A DNA stretch of 64,000 nucleotides from CAXXOK01 sp963678055 (GTDB lineage: Bacteria; Bacillota; Clostridia; Christensenellales; Aristaeellaceae). The translations under genes were made by a program, and so were the position numbers. The DNA is taken from the NCBI GenBank assembly GCA_963678055.1, contig OY782679.1, positions 2,480,001 through 2,544,000 on the forward strand, read 5' to 3'. The notes under the pieces were generated by a model, which did no database searches, was not told the DNA's origin, and saw only the letters and a list, made by a program, of their open reading frames with translations. Shown one piece after another: positions 8,375 through 15,162 of this stretch. Position 1 is the stretch's first letter, and each line of letters starts with the position of its first letter.

Positions 8375-9445
8375 ATGTTTTACCGAAGCCTATTACCCCT
8401 GACCCAAAAACTGCATCTGACACCAGAAGAAGTCGCCAAGCTGGAGCCTATCGTGGAAAATTATCCCATGCAGATTCCGGCGTATTACCTAAACCTGATC
8501 GACCCCGACGACCCCAATGATCCCATTCGAAAAATGGCTGTTCCCTCCTATTTTGAGGAAAATAAAGCCGGTAGCGAAGACACCAGCGGCGAGCTGGATA
8601 ATACCGTGCTGCCCGGATTGCAGCACAAGTACCGGCAGACCGTGCTGATTCTTTCTACCAGCAAGTGCGCCATGTACTGCCGCCACTGCTTTCGCAAACG
8701 CCTGGTGGGCGGCACGCAGGATGATGAGATTGCCGAAAACTTCGGTGCCATTATCCAGTATATCAAACAACACACCGAAATCAGCAATGTGCTGATCTCC
8801 GGCGGCGATTCCCTGCTCATCTCCAATACCATGATACGGCGCTGGCTTGCCGCGCTGACGACCATACAGCACCTGGATTTTATTCGTTTTGGTACACGCA
8901 TCCCGGTCACCTTTCCGCGCCGCACTCATGAAAATCCGGAGATGCTTTCCATTTTCAAGGAATTTGCGACAAAAAAGCAAATTGCAATCGTTACCCAGTT
9001 CAATCACCCGCGTGAGATCACCAAACAATCGAAAAAAGCCATCCGTCTGCTGCGGGAGGCGGGCACAATAGTGAAAAACCAAACCGTGCTCCTGCGCGGT
9101 GTGAACGACGATGCCCAGACCCTGGCCACACTCTTGCGGCAGCTGACAGCCATCGGCTGCCTGCCCTACTATGTGTTCCAGTGCCGCCCGGTTAAAGGGG
9201 TGAAAGGCGGATTTCAGGTGCCGCTGCGCGAAGGATATCAGATTGTGGAAGCCGCCAAAGCCATGCAGAACGGCTTTGGCAAGCACCTGCACTATTGTCT
9301 ATCGCACCCTACTGGGAAGATTGAACTGCTGGGGACGACAGAAAGCGGCGATATGATCACCAAATATCATGAGGCCAAAAATGAAGCAGATTACGGCAAA
9401 ATCATTATCCGTAAAACCGATCCGGAGCAGTGCTGGTACGACTAA
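8375..9445 (+). CDS. KamA family radical SAM protein (lysine 2,3-aminomutase-like)
   Basis: This 356-residue protein carries the radical SAM cluster motif CAMYCRHCFRKR (CX3CX2C) and the LAM-type sequence SGGDSLL, with further blocks RFGTRIPVTFP and QFNHPREIT. These match the lysine 2,3-aminomutase / YodO family, PLP- and SAM-dependent aminomutases that move an alpha-amino group to the beta position. A GAG-containing site lies before the ATG at 8375. The frame is open further upstream to 8204, but that segment overlaps the divergent acyltransferase promoter region and does not resemble the family. Whether the substrate is lysine or another amino acid (glutamate, arginine) is not decided. Confidence 0.85.
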   Translation: MFYRSLLPLTQKLHLTPEEVAKLEPIVENYPMQIPAYYLNLIDPDDPNDPIRKMAVPSYFEENKAGSEDTSGELDNTVLPGLQHKYRQTVLILSTSKCAMYCRHCFRKRLVGGTQDDEIAENFGAIIQYIKQHTEISNVLISGGDSLLISNTMIRRWLAALTTIQHLDFIRFGTRIPVTFPRRTHENPEMLSIFKEFATKKQIAIVTQFNHPREITKQSKKAIRLLREAGTIVKNQTVLLRGVNDDAQTLATLLRQLTAIGCLPYYVFQCRPVKGVKGGFQVPLREGYQIVEAAKAMQNGFGKHLHYCLSHPTGKIELLGTTESGDMITKYHEAKNEADYGKIIIRKTDPEQCWYD

Positions 9446-9490
9446 CCCCCCACCGGAAAGCGTCGTTGCTCTGATACCCCCTGCCATAAT

Positions 9491-9518
9491 AAAAAGCCGC
9501 GTAGTTCGCGGCTTTTTT
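9491..9518. terminator. Bidirectional intrinsic terminator
   Basis: AAAAAGCCGCG (9491-9501) pairs with CGCGGCTTTTTT (9507-9518), with A-tract and T-tract on opposite sides. It serves the aminomutase gene (+) and the converging regulator (-). Confidence 0.85.
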
Positions 9519-9548
9519 GTGGCGCAAGAACAGCGCTATTTTGCCGTC

Positions 9549-10295
9549 CTACTCCGTCAGCCAGTATTCCGATCCGCTTTTCGTGCGGGCCATGAAGCCA
9601 TACGCAATCAGATAGCGGCGGATGGTGACAAAGTCGTCAAAAATCGGCTTGATGATGGCATTGACTTCGGCCTCGGTGTACTGTTTCCCCGGCGCAAACT
9701 GCGCGGCGATCCGGGTGAGGATGACCAGCTTTTTCTTTTCCTTGGCCGGAAAAGCTTTCAGTACCGGCGGATCAAGGCTTACAAACGCGTTCTTTAAAAT
9801 GCGCTCGCGTTCCGGCTCGGTAATAACATAGCGGTCATCCAAATAAACCGCTTGATTATGAATAGGCATGAGTGTTTCCTTTCCTTCGGTGGCAAAAACC
9901 AGTTCGTAGGTTGCTAGGTAGTGTTTGGCCTGCTTGGCTTTTTCCCGGAAGTTAAAGCGCTGGCGCCGCACGGTCGCCGGGCTGATTTGCAGCGCTGCGG
10001 CGATCTCCCGGTCGCTGTCCCCCGCTGCAATGCGCATCAGCAGGTCTTTTTGGTTCTCGGTGAGGGAGTTGTACTTGGTGTCTGCCTGAATAAGCACGGC
10101 AGCGCTGCCGCCATGTTCGTTTTTCACGTGCAGGCGCGCAGCATGCTCCGGCGTGTAGAACTTGTCTTCCACCGGGTACACCTGTCCGTCTTCGTATCCC
10201 GCGCCGCAGGCATTGCATACATACGCACCGCTTTGTTCATCACGCGTGTAGCCCTGTTTCAACTCCGCCAGTGTCAGTTTCCCAAAATCCATCAC
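9549..10295 (-). CDS. HTH regulator with C-terminal DUF2087 domain
   Basis: About 248 residues. The N-terminus has a CX2C pair (YVCNACGAGY) resembling a small zinc motif. A LuxR-like HTH follows (residues about 75-125: LTENQKDLLMRIAAGDSDREI, AAALQISPATVRRQRF). A DUF2087 domain forms the C-terminus (LKAFPAKEKKKLVILTRIA through YLIAYGFMARTKSGSEYW), a domain common in clostridial transcription regulators. The frame opens at 10322, but the promoter at 10325-10353 would start RNA at about 10318. The start must therefore be the GTG at 10295 or ATG at 10292, after AAAGGGG at 10307-10313. The target genes are unknown. Confidence 0.75.
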   Translation of the reverse strand: MMDFGKLTLAELKQGYTRDEQSGAYVCNACGAGYEDGQVYPVEDKFYTPEHAARLHVKNEHGGSAAVLIQADTKYNSLTENQKDLLMRIAAGDSDREIAAALQISPATVRRQRFNFREKAKQAKHYLATYELVFATEGKETLMPIHNQAVYLDDRYVITEPERERILKNAFVSLDPPVLKAFPAKEKKKLVILTRIAAQFAPGKQYTEAEVNAIIKPIFDDFVTIRRYLIAYGFMARTKSGSEYWLTE

Positions 10296-10324
10296 CAGAT
10301 CACCGTCCCCTTTAACATGCACTT

Positions 10325-10353
10325 ATTATACATATGTTTATGATATTCGTCAA
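10325..10353 (-). promoter_or_regulatory. Promoter of the DUF2087 regulator
   Basis: On the minus strand TTGACG (10353-10348) and a perfect TATAAT (10330-10325) are 17 bases apart. Its position rules out the upstream ATG at 10322 as a start. Confidence 0.75.
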
Positions 10354-10456
10354 CACTTTTTCATATCGTTACAAAAACAACTCCCTGTTTCAGGAGCTAT
10401 CATTGCGATTTTCGGGTCTGTCCAGCAAGACAGGCTATTCAAACTGCCCTGGGTAT

Positions 10457-10510
10457 ACAAAAACGGCAAACCCTCGTCTTACATCAATCGCAAGTAAGGT
10501 GTTTGCCGTT
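10457..10510 (-). terminator. Terminator of the rplU-prp-rpmA operon
   Basis: AACGGCAAAC (10462-10471) pairs perfectly with GTTTGCCGTT (10501-10510), with an inner CTTAC/GTAAG stem. Five T follow on the minus strand. It lies about 45 bases after the rpmA stop. Confidence 0.75.
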
Positions 10511-10553
10511 AAAAGCTAACTATGTCGCTTGGGTATTCCGGGCAATTTCGGGG

Positions 10554-10841
10554 TTAGGCGTTCTCCACAGGATATACGCTAACCTGTTTTTTGCTGCGGC
10601 CCAGACGCTCGAACCGCACAATGCCGTCCTTGAGCGCAAAGAGGGTATCGTCGCTGCCGATGCCTACGTTCGTACCCGGATGGATTTTGGTGCCGCGCTG
10701 GCGCACCAGAATGTTACCCGCGAGGGAAAACTGCCCGTCGGCACGCTTGGGGCCGAGGCGTTTGCTTTCGGAATCGCGGCCGTTCTTGGTGGAACCCATT
10801 CCCTTTTTATGTGCGAAAAACTGTAATTGAAGCTTCATCAT
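10554..10841 (-). CDS. rpmA: Large ribosomal subunit protein bL27
   Basis: This 95-residue protein of the 50S subunit sits near the peptidyl transferase centre. Its family sequence is clear (AHKKGMGSTKNGRDSESKRLG, then GNILVRQRG, and TLFALKDGIVRFE). The first ten residues, MMKLQLQFFA, form the Bacillota-type N-terminal extension ending in the Prp cleavage motif LQFF/AHKKG. In S. aureus this extension must be removed by Prp, whose gene is directly upstream here. The start ATG overlaps the prp stop (ATGA). Confidence 0.96.
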   Translation of the reverse strand: MMKLQLQFFAHKKGMGSTKNGRDSESKRLGPKRADGQFSLAGNILVRQRGTKIHPGTNVGIGSDDTLFALKDGIVRFERLGRSKKQVSVYPVENA

Positions 10842-11176
10842 TCCGTTGTCCTCCCGTCGTGTATGGTGATGTTGACCAATTTGGGATATTCCAGGGAGAT
10901 ATCTGTCAATCCCTGAATCACCGTTTGCAATATAATCTGTGCATCGTGGCTTTCACAGCCGTCCGGCAACGTTAATTGCAGCAGCGCCGTATCGTCGTCC
11001 TTGCGGACCAGCGGTACGATGTCCGCCACTGTCTCCAGGGCGTTGATCGCTGTATACATCAGGCTGGATATGGCCGCGCATACGAGGTTCTCCCCGCTTT
11101 TTGCCCGTCCCGCGTGTCCCTGTGCTTTCAGCCGGGTTACGCGTCCGCCTTCGCGCCGGATTGCAATGCGTGTCAT
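10838..11176 (-). CDS. prp: Ribosomal-processing cysteine protease Prp
   Basis: This 112-residue protein carries the two catalytic sites of Prp: His in LKAQGHAGRA (about residue 21) and Cys in LVCAAISSLMY (about 33). Prp removes the N-terminal extension of bL27 before ribosome assembly. It lies between rplU and rpmA, the usual Bacillota order, and overlaps both genes by four bases, so the three are made from one message. Confidence 0.92.
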   Translation of the reverse strand: MTRIAIRREGGRVTRLKAQGHAGRAKSGENLVCAAISSLMYTAINALETVADIVPLVRKDDDTALLQLTLPDGCESHDAQIILQTVIQGLTDISLEYPKLVNITIHDGRTTE

Positions 11177-11481
11177 TTGCTGATACCGGTAATCTCCACT
11201 TTGGTGTAGTTCTGCCTGTGACCGGCCTTGCGGTGATAGTTTTTCTTGGACTTGTACTTGTAGACGATCAGCTTTTCGCCTTTCACCTGACCCAGTACTT
11301 TGCCTTCCACAGTGGCATCCTTCACGGTCGGTTTGCCGACCTTCAGCGTTTTGCCTTCACCCACCATCAGCACGTCGAAATTCACGGTGCTGTCGGTCTC
11401 CTGTTCCAGCTTTTCTACGTAGATAATATCCCCTTCGGATACACGGTATTGCTTGCCACCTGTTTCAATCACAGCGTACAT
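11173..11481 (-). CDS. rplU: Large ribosomal subunit protein bL21
   Basis: This 102-residue protein begins MYAVIETGGKQYRVSEGD and ends HRKAGHRQNYTKVEITGISK, both diagnostic for bL21, which binds 23S rRNA. GGAGGTG lies just ahead of the ATG at 11481. An in-frame extension upstream to 11613 crosses the promoter (11572-11600) and is not protein. It is the first gene of the rplU-prp-rpmA operon. Confidence 0.96.
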   Translation of the reverse strand: MYAVIETGGKQYRVSEGDIIYVEKLEQETDSTVNFDVLMVGEGKTLKVGKPTVKDATVEGKVLGQVKGEKLIVYKYKSKKNYHRKAGHRQNYTKVEITGISK

Positions 11482-11571
11482 GGCATGCACCTCCAACTTT
11501 AGAACTCGCCAAACGACAGGCGGCGCAAATTGTGCGCACTTGAAGACCCCGCTTGAGCGGCTTGCCGAAAT
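11482..11571 (-). promoter_or_regulatory. rplU 5' leader, possible L21 leader RNA
   Basis: About 85 transcribed bases separate the promoter from rplU. The segment is rich in short inverted repeats (for example GCCGCTC/AAGCGG and GTGCGCAC). Bacillota L21 operons often carry an autoregulatory leader. I see a structured leader here but cannot confirm that it matches the known motif. Confidence 0.3.
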
Positions 11572-11600
11572 AAAGTACCATATTGCGCGCCTTCCGTCAA
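11572..11600 (-). promoter_or_regulatory. Promoter of the rplU operon
   Basis: On the minus strand TTGACG (11600-11595) and TACTTT (11577-11572) have a 17-base spacer, and RNA should start near 11565. Confidence 0.6.
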
Positions 11601-11631
11601 GTCTTATTTGCATCGGGGAAGTGTACCTACA

Positions 11632-11991
11632 TTAGTATCGCTCCGGCGCGACTACCGTACGGTCGCTTTGCACATTGCCGGTGTTCAGGGTGCCTTTGGG
11701 CTCGATCATCATGACCCAGACCTCATCCTCGGCAACGGGCATATGCTCCACACCTTTGGGAATGATCACGCATTCCCCTTCTAAAAGGTGGATATCCTTA
11801 TCCCGCAGTTTCACAGTCAGCGCACCTTTGAACACATAAAACATCTCATCCTCGTGCTCATGCGCGTGCCAGAGAAACTCGCCCTGCAGTTTGGCAATCT
11901 TAACAGACGCATCGTTAATCTCGCCGATGATTTTCGGGCTCCACTGCTCGGTAAAGCGGGAAAACCGTTCCTGTAGGCTGATTTTATCCAT
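11632..11991 (-). CDS. Cupin domain protein
   Basis: This 119-residue protein is a single small beta-barrel. The first cupin motif reads FLWHAHEHEDEMFYVFKG (metal-binding His, His and Glu, about residues 41-56) and the second reads ECVIIPKGVEHMPVA (about 73-87). Such proteins bind a metal and may act as isomerases, dioxygenases or sugar-binding proteins. It is 11 bases downstream of the fucosidase gene and probably cotranscribed, so a role in handling a sugar product is possible but not shown. Confidence 0.8.
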   Translation of the reverse strand: MDKISLQERFSRFTEQWSPKIIGEINDASVKIAKLQGEFLWHAHEHEDEMFYVFKGALTVKLRDKDIHLLEGECVIIPKGVEHMPVAEDEVWVMMIEPKGTLNTGNVQSDRTVVAPERY

Positions 11992-12002
11992 GCTGTGCTC
12001 CT

Positions 12003-13472
12003 TTATCCCATCGTCACCCTGACCACAACAGGCATATCCGTTTCAATGCCAGGCAGGCTCACATGCAGCCCCTCGCTATCCCGTGTCCAGTCCGGTTTTC
12101 CGTAGCCCAGGATGTCCACATCCGCGATGATGCCGTGGAACACCGGCAGGTGGGAGGCATCCTGCTCTTTCAGCGAGGTGATAAGCCCCTTGCCGTCCTT
12201 GGGCCATTGCAGGAAGGTGGCATACAGATGCTTGCCGCGGGTGGTAAAACGGATATCCTTGGGTGTAAACCCGGTATCCTCGCCATCGGTAAACTGGCCT
12301 TCTTTGGTCTCGGTCGGCCCTTCGGCCGCCAATCGCCACACTGTGGTATCATATATGGCTTCCCCGTTTACGGCCATCCATGCACCGATGTTTTCCAGCA
12401 CCGCTGTGTCCTCAGCGGAGATTGTGCCATCGGGCTTGGGGCCGACGTTTAGGAGCATTACGCCGTTTTTGGATACGATATCCACCAGATCGCGCACCAG
12501 GCTCTCGGCAGGCTTGAAGGTGTTGTTCTCCGTCCAGCACCAGGAGTTGCGGGCGATGGCCGTATCGGTTTGCCAGCGGAACGGTTTGGCGTGGGCGAAC
12601 TTGCCGCGCTCGATATCCACCGTCGCCGTACCAAAGGCAAACGCGTCGTGCTTGTATGTGATGGTCACGGCTTCGCCCCACTCCGCCGCGCGGTTATAGT
12701 AGTAGGCGGCAAATTTTTTCAGGTAGGGGCGCACCGCGCTATGCTGAATCCACCAGTCAAAGTAGAACAGCTTCGGCCGGTAATTATCCACGATCTCGCA
12801 GCAGCGCAGCAGCCAATCCTCCAGAAACTCATCCATAGGGTCAGGCTTGGAAAACAAATCTTGCTGCTCACCTTCGGGCATTGACGGCCAGTAGAGGTCG
12901 CCCCGCTTCAGGGGTTCGTGCACATCGCTGTCAAACTCCTTGCCGTGTCCCAGGAAAAACCAGTGCTCCACCCGGTGTGATGATGCCCCCGGCATCAGCC
13001 CGCGGGTGGCAAATGCAGCATGCAGCTCGCCCAGCACATCGCGCTCAGGGCCCATTTCAAAGGCGTTCCAGTGTGAAAGATCGCTTTTGTACATTTGAAA
13101 GCCATCATGGTGTTCCGCCACCGGCACTACGTACTTTGCGCCCGATTTTTCAAACAAGTCCGCCCACGTTTCGGCGTCAAACTTCGGCGCGGTAAACAAC
13201 GGGATGAAATCCTTATATCCAAACTCCTTATGCGGTCCCCAGGTTTTTACATGATGTTCAAACTCCCGGGTGCCCTGCATATACATTTGGCGCGGGTACC
13301 ATTCGCTTCCAAACGCGGGCACAGCATACGGCCCCCAGTGGATGAAAATACCGAATTTCCCCCGGTACATCCACTCCGGCATCTGCCGCCCGGCCAGCGC
13401 ATCCCAATCGTCATGGTATGGCCCGTTTGCAATCACTTCGTCGATCGTCTTCCGATATGCCTGTCGATCCAT
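12003..13472 (-). CDS. Alpha-L-fucosidase (GH29)
   Basis: This 489-residue protein has the GH29 features MPEWMYRGKFGIFIHWG near the N-terminus, KYVVPVAEHHDGF, and LFYFDWW, whose Asp is the expected nucleophile. A C-terminal beta-sandwich domain follows after NVGPKPDGTI. GH29 enzymes release L-fucose with retention of configuration. No signal peptide is seen, so it acts on imported oligosaccharides. The ATG at 13472 has GGAGGGT ahead of it. The frame opens earlier (13556) but the extension crosses the promoter. A cupin gene follows. Confidence 0.9.
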   Translation of the reverse strand: MDRQAYRKTIDEVIANGPYHDDWDALAGRQMPEWMYRGKFGIFIHWGPYAVPAFGSEWYPRQMYMQGTREFEHHVKTWGPHKEFGYKDFIPLFTAPKFDAETWADLFEKSGAKYVVPVAEHHDGFQMYKSDLSHWNAFEMGPERDVLGELHAAFATRGLMPGASSHRVEHWFFLGHGKEFDSDVHEPLKRGDLYWPSMPEGEQQDLFSKPDPMDEFLEDWLLRCCEIVDNYRPKLFYFDWWIQHSAVRPYLKKFAAYYYNRAAEWGEAVTITYKHDAFAFGTATVDIERGKFAHAKPFRWQTDTAIARNSWCWTENNTFKPAESLVRDLVDIVSKNGVMLLNVGPKPDGTISAEDTAVLENIGAWMAVNGEAIYDTTVWRLAAEGPTETKEGQFTDGEDTGFTPKDIRFTTRGKHLYATFLQWPKDGKGLITSLKEQDASHLPVFHGIIADVDILGYGKPDWTRDSEGLHVSLPGIETDMPVVVRVTMG

Positions 13473-13506
13473 AGTACCCTCCGCCTCTACATTGTTTCTT
13501 CCTTTT

Positions 13507-13534
13507 ATTATAAAAAACTCACGGCTAAATACAA
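13507..13534 (-). promoter_or_regulatory. Promoter of the fucosidase/cupin operon
   Basis: On the minus strand TTGTAT (13534-13529) and a perfect TATAAT (13512-13507) have a 16-base spacer. Confidence 0.6.
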
Positions 13535-13581
13535 GCCCCTGCGCCGTGTTTAACATAATTTAGAAAGTTGCAACTCGTGTG

Positions 13582-13610
13582 TTGATTTTCTGCCGTCCAC
13601 CTGCTATAAT
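13582..13610 (+). promoter_or_regulatory. tRNA-Arg promoter
   Basis: TTGATT (13582-13587) and TATAAT (13605-13610) have a 17-base spacer and lie 36 bases before the tRNA. Confidence 0.75.
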
Positions 13611-13645
13611 AAGCAAGCTGTTTTTGACAATGTCAATCAGCCTGT

Positions 13646-13722
13646 GGGCTCGTAGCTCAGCTGGATAGAGTGTTTGACTACGAATCAAAAGGTCGTGGGT
13701 TCGAATCCCGCCGGGCTCACCA
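13646..13722 (+). tRNA. tRNA-Arg (anticodon ACG)
   Basis: A complete 77-base cloverleaf is visible. The acceptor GGGCTCG pairs with CGGGCTC, and the D-arm is GCTC/GAGT. The anticodon stem TTTGA/TCAAA encloses loop CTACGAA (anticodon ACG), the T-arm GTGGG/CCCGC has loop TTCGAAT, and CCA is encoded. A promoter precedes and a terminator follows. A degraded copy of the last 50 bases lies at 19165-19214, so this tRNA is the probable integration site of the island between them. Confidence 0.95.
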
Positions 13723-13724
13723 AG

Positions 13725-13764
13725 AGAAGCCGTTGATCTGTAATGGATTGACGGTTTTCTTTTT
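13725..13764 (+). terminator. tRNA-Arg terminator
   Basis: An imperfect stem (AGAAGCCGT with ACGGTTTTCT) directly after the tRNA runs into a T-rich tract. Confidence 0.5.
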
Positions 13765-13786
13765 AGTTTGTTTTAAGTGACATAGT

Positions 13787-14281
13787 GTGATATTCATTCG
13801 ATTTCAATGTTTTCAATCGAAACGTGTTATGAAACCCTTATTCCATAATCAGTTGCGCAAACATATATTGAAAAGCCATAGTTTGCCGGATGACTTGGAT
13901 GTACTCTTTATCAATGAATCTTATGAAACATCAATCAATATAGAGGGTGAGATTAAAGCAATTTATATCCAAAACAGTAATGAGGATATCATTACGCAAG
14001 TCAGAGGAAGATACCGTAATAACCTCCACCATTTATTCGTTTTTGTTAAATTAGCAGAAAAAAAACCAGAATAGAACTGCCACAGGAGTATTTGAATCGT
14101 CCTCTCTTTAGGAAGACAAGGAGGTGTTAGCGCGTACACTTAACATTGTGAATGAAAATGGCAGACTGTGTAAGTTCCCGACTATTAGCAAGCAATTATC
14201 ACAGCAAGGATATACGATAACGGACGGTAGGAAGAACAACAAACGATATTCTATAATTAATGATATAAAGAAAAACGAATA
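13787..14281 (+). pseudogene. Decayed C-terminal fragment of a helicase-like mobile-element gene
   Basis: Pieces of one protein appear in three frames. 13787-14074 gives a 95-residue segment with FINESYETSINIEGEI and ITQVRGRYRNNLHHL, which look like motifs V and VI of a superfamily 2 helicase. About 14072-14113 gives ELPQEYLNRPLF, and about 14115-14281 gives EDKEVLARTLNIVNENGR, FPTISKQLSQQGYTITDGRK and a natural-looking end. At least two frameshifts and a missing N-terminus show it is dead. It is probably left from a replication gene of a phage or integrative element. Family identity is from motif reading only. Confidence 0.5.
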
Positions 14282-14314
14282 ATGCGCGCGCCAAGCTCCC
14301 AGTGCCTTCAACCT

Positions 14315-14370
14315 GTTTCGCTCGCTACGCTCGCGAAACTTCCCACACCCTGCTCCGCAGGGGTGGGAAG
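14315..14370. repeat. Two adjacent GC-rich hairpins
   Basis: GTTTCGC (14315-14321) pairs with GCGAAAC (14333-14339). Immediately after, 14339-14353 pairs with 14357-14370 (CTTCCCAC against GTGGGAAG with CCTGC/GCAGG inside). They are strikingly GC-rich within AT-rich sequence and have no T-tract. They could be a mobile palindromic repeat or a transcription barrier after the helicase remnant. Confidence 0.45.
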
Positions 14371-14633
14371 AATATAACAAAATAACGAATGGGATTACTG
14401 TCATTTTTGTTTTCTTTTATAGATGATGCGATAAAAATGGCATAACAGATACGGTTTTGATTCTCGTAACTGTAATGTGCCCGCCCTTTTCTTTTTCAGT
14501 GGGGAATTTTAGGTTTTCTCCCGAAACATACCCCCTACCTATCAATAGCAGGCGGTGACATTCACCGATAGCCTAACAGAGTGAAACAGATATTCAAGTC
14601 CACAATGTGACATCTCTGTTCTGTGTCAAGTTA

Positions 14634-14661
14634 TTGACATTTTGTTTATATCGCGTACAAT
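14634..14661 (+). promoter_or_regulatory. Promoter in the island
   Basis: TTGACA (14634-14639) and TACAAT (14656-14661) have a 16-base spacer. It is the best promoter found before the three island genes and leaves a leader of about 225 bases. Confidence 0.5.
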
Positions 14662-14697
14662 GTTATGTACTGTCAAGTATTAAATATGATTAAACTG

Positions 14698-14728
14698 TTA
14701 ATTATTTATTAATTATTTATTAATTATT
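14698..14728. repeat. 11-base AT tandem repeat
   Basis: TTAATTATTTA occurs twice in a row (14698-14708, 14709-14719), followed by a truncated third unit TTAATTATT (14720-14728). It resembles iterons or a DNA-unwinding element but could also be simple slippage. Confidence 0.6.
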
Positions 14729-14817
14729 CTATATTTAGTGGTTTTCTACGCCCTTAATGTTATATACTTTTGTAGAGATTTGTTCTCCGGGTTCATTGTT
14801 TACCCTTGTGCTTATAT

Positions 14818-14848
14818 TGTCAATTTCGGAAGCACGGACAAATTGACA
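14818..14848. promoter_or_regulatory. Inverted repeat ahead of the island operon
   Basis: TGTCAATTT (14818-14826) and AAATTGACA (14840-14848) are perfect inverted 9-base arms, 13 bases apart, 45 bases before the first island gene. It may be an operator or a leader hairpin. Confidence 0.45.
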
Positions 14849-14892
14849 TAACGAAGCTTTCAGAGCAAGCTTAAATAAGAGAGGATATTTAA

Positions 14893-15096
14893 ATGGACCC
14901 TATAAACAAAACCGATAGAACTAATCCTACAGAAAACGAAATTCCAAATGATAATCAACCCAATCTTCAGGAATCTACAAATCCGCCGGTAGAATTTTCC
15001 TATTTCTCACACGCAATAATGATACCTGAGGGATCTCGTTATATTGATAATGAGAGTGCAAATATAATCTTACCAGAAGCTCCACGTTTTGGATAA
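14893..15096 (+). CDS. 67-residue island protein, unknown
   Basis: The protein begins MDPINKTDRTNPTENEIPND and ends IILPEAPRFG. It is hydrophilic, rich in Asn, Pro, Glu and Thr, acidic, lacks Cys, and has no signal peptide or membrane helix, so much of it may be unstructured. GAGAGG lies eight bases ahead of the ATG. It is separated from the next gene by a hairpin at 15112-15142. I do not recognise it. As the first gene before a membrane protein and a putative zinc peptidase, it could be a substrate, inhibitor or regulatory peptide, which is speculation from order alone. Confidence 0.6.
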   Translation: MDPINKTDRTNPTENEIPNDNQPNLQESTNPPVEFSYFSHAIMIPEGSRYIDNESANIILPEAPRFG

Positions 15097-15111
15097 GATT
15101 ATTATATAAAT

Positions 15112-15142
15112 AATGGAGTTGCATATATATGGCAACTCTATT
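15112..15142 (+). promoter_or_regulatory. Intergenic hairpin in the island operon
   Basis: AATGGAGTTGC pairs with GCAACTCTATT (one G-T pair) across a 9-base AT loop. No T-tract follows. It sits between the small gene and the membrane gene and could set their relative expression. Confidence 0.5.
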
Positions 15143-15162
15143 ACTGTATATGAGGTTAAGAT

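Larger units (their letters stand above)
14282..14892. other. 610-base AT-rich non-coding stretch of the island
   Basis: I see no gene here. It holds two adjacent hairpins, a strong promoter, an 11-base tandem repeat and an inverted repeat, each listed separately. It appears to be the control region of the three genes that follow. Confidence 0.5.

Noticed and set aside
13787..14074. Intact 95-residue gene
   Set aside because: The coding sequence clearly continues in other frames as the same protein, so this is a fragment of a broken gene.
14698..14728. Short tandem repeat considered as a CRISPR array
   Set aside because: Units are 11 bases with no spacers, and no cas gene is in the window.
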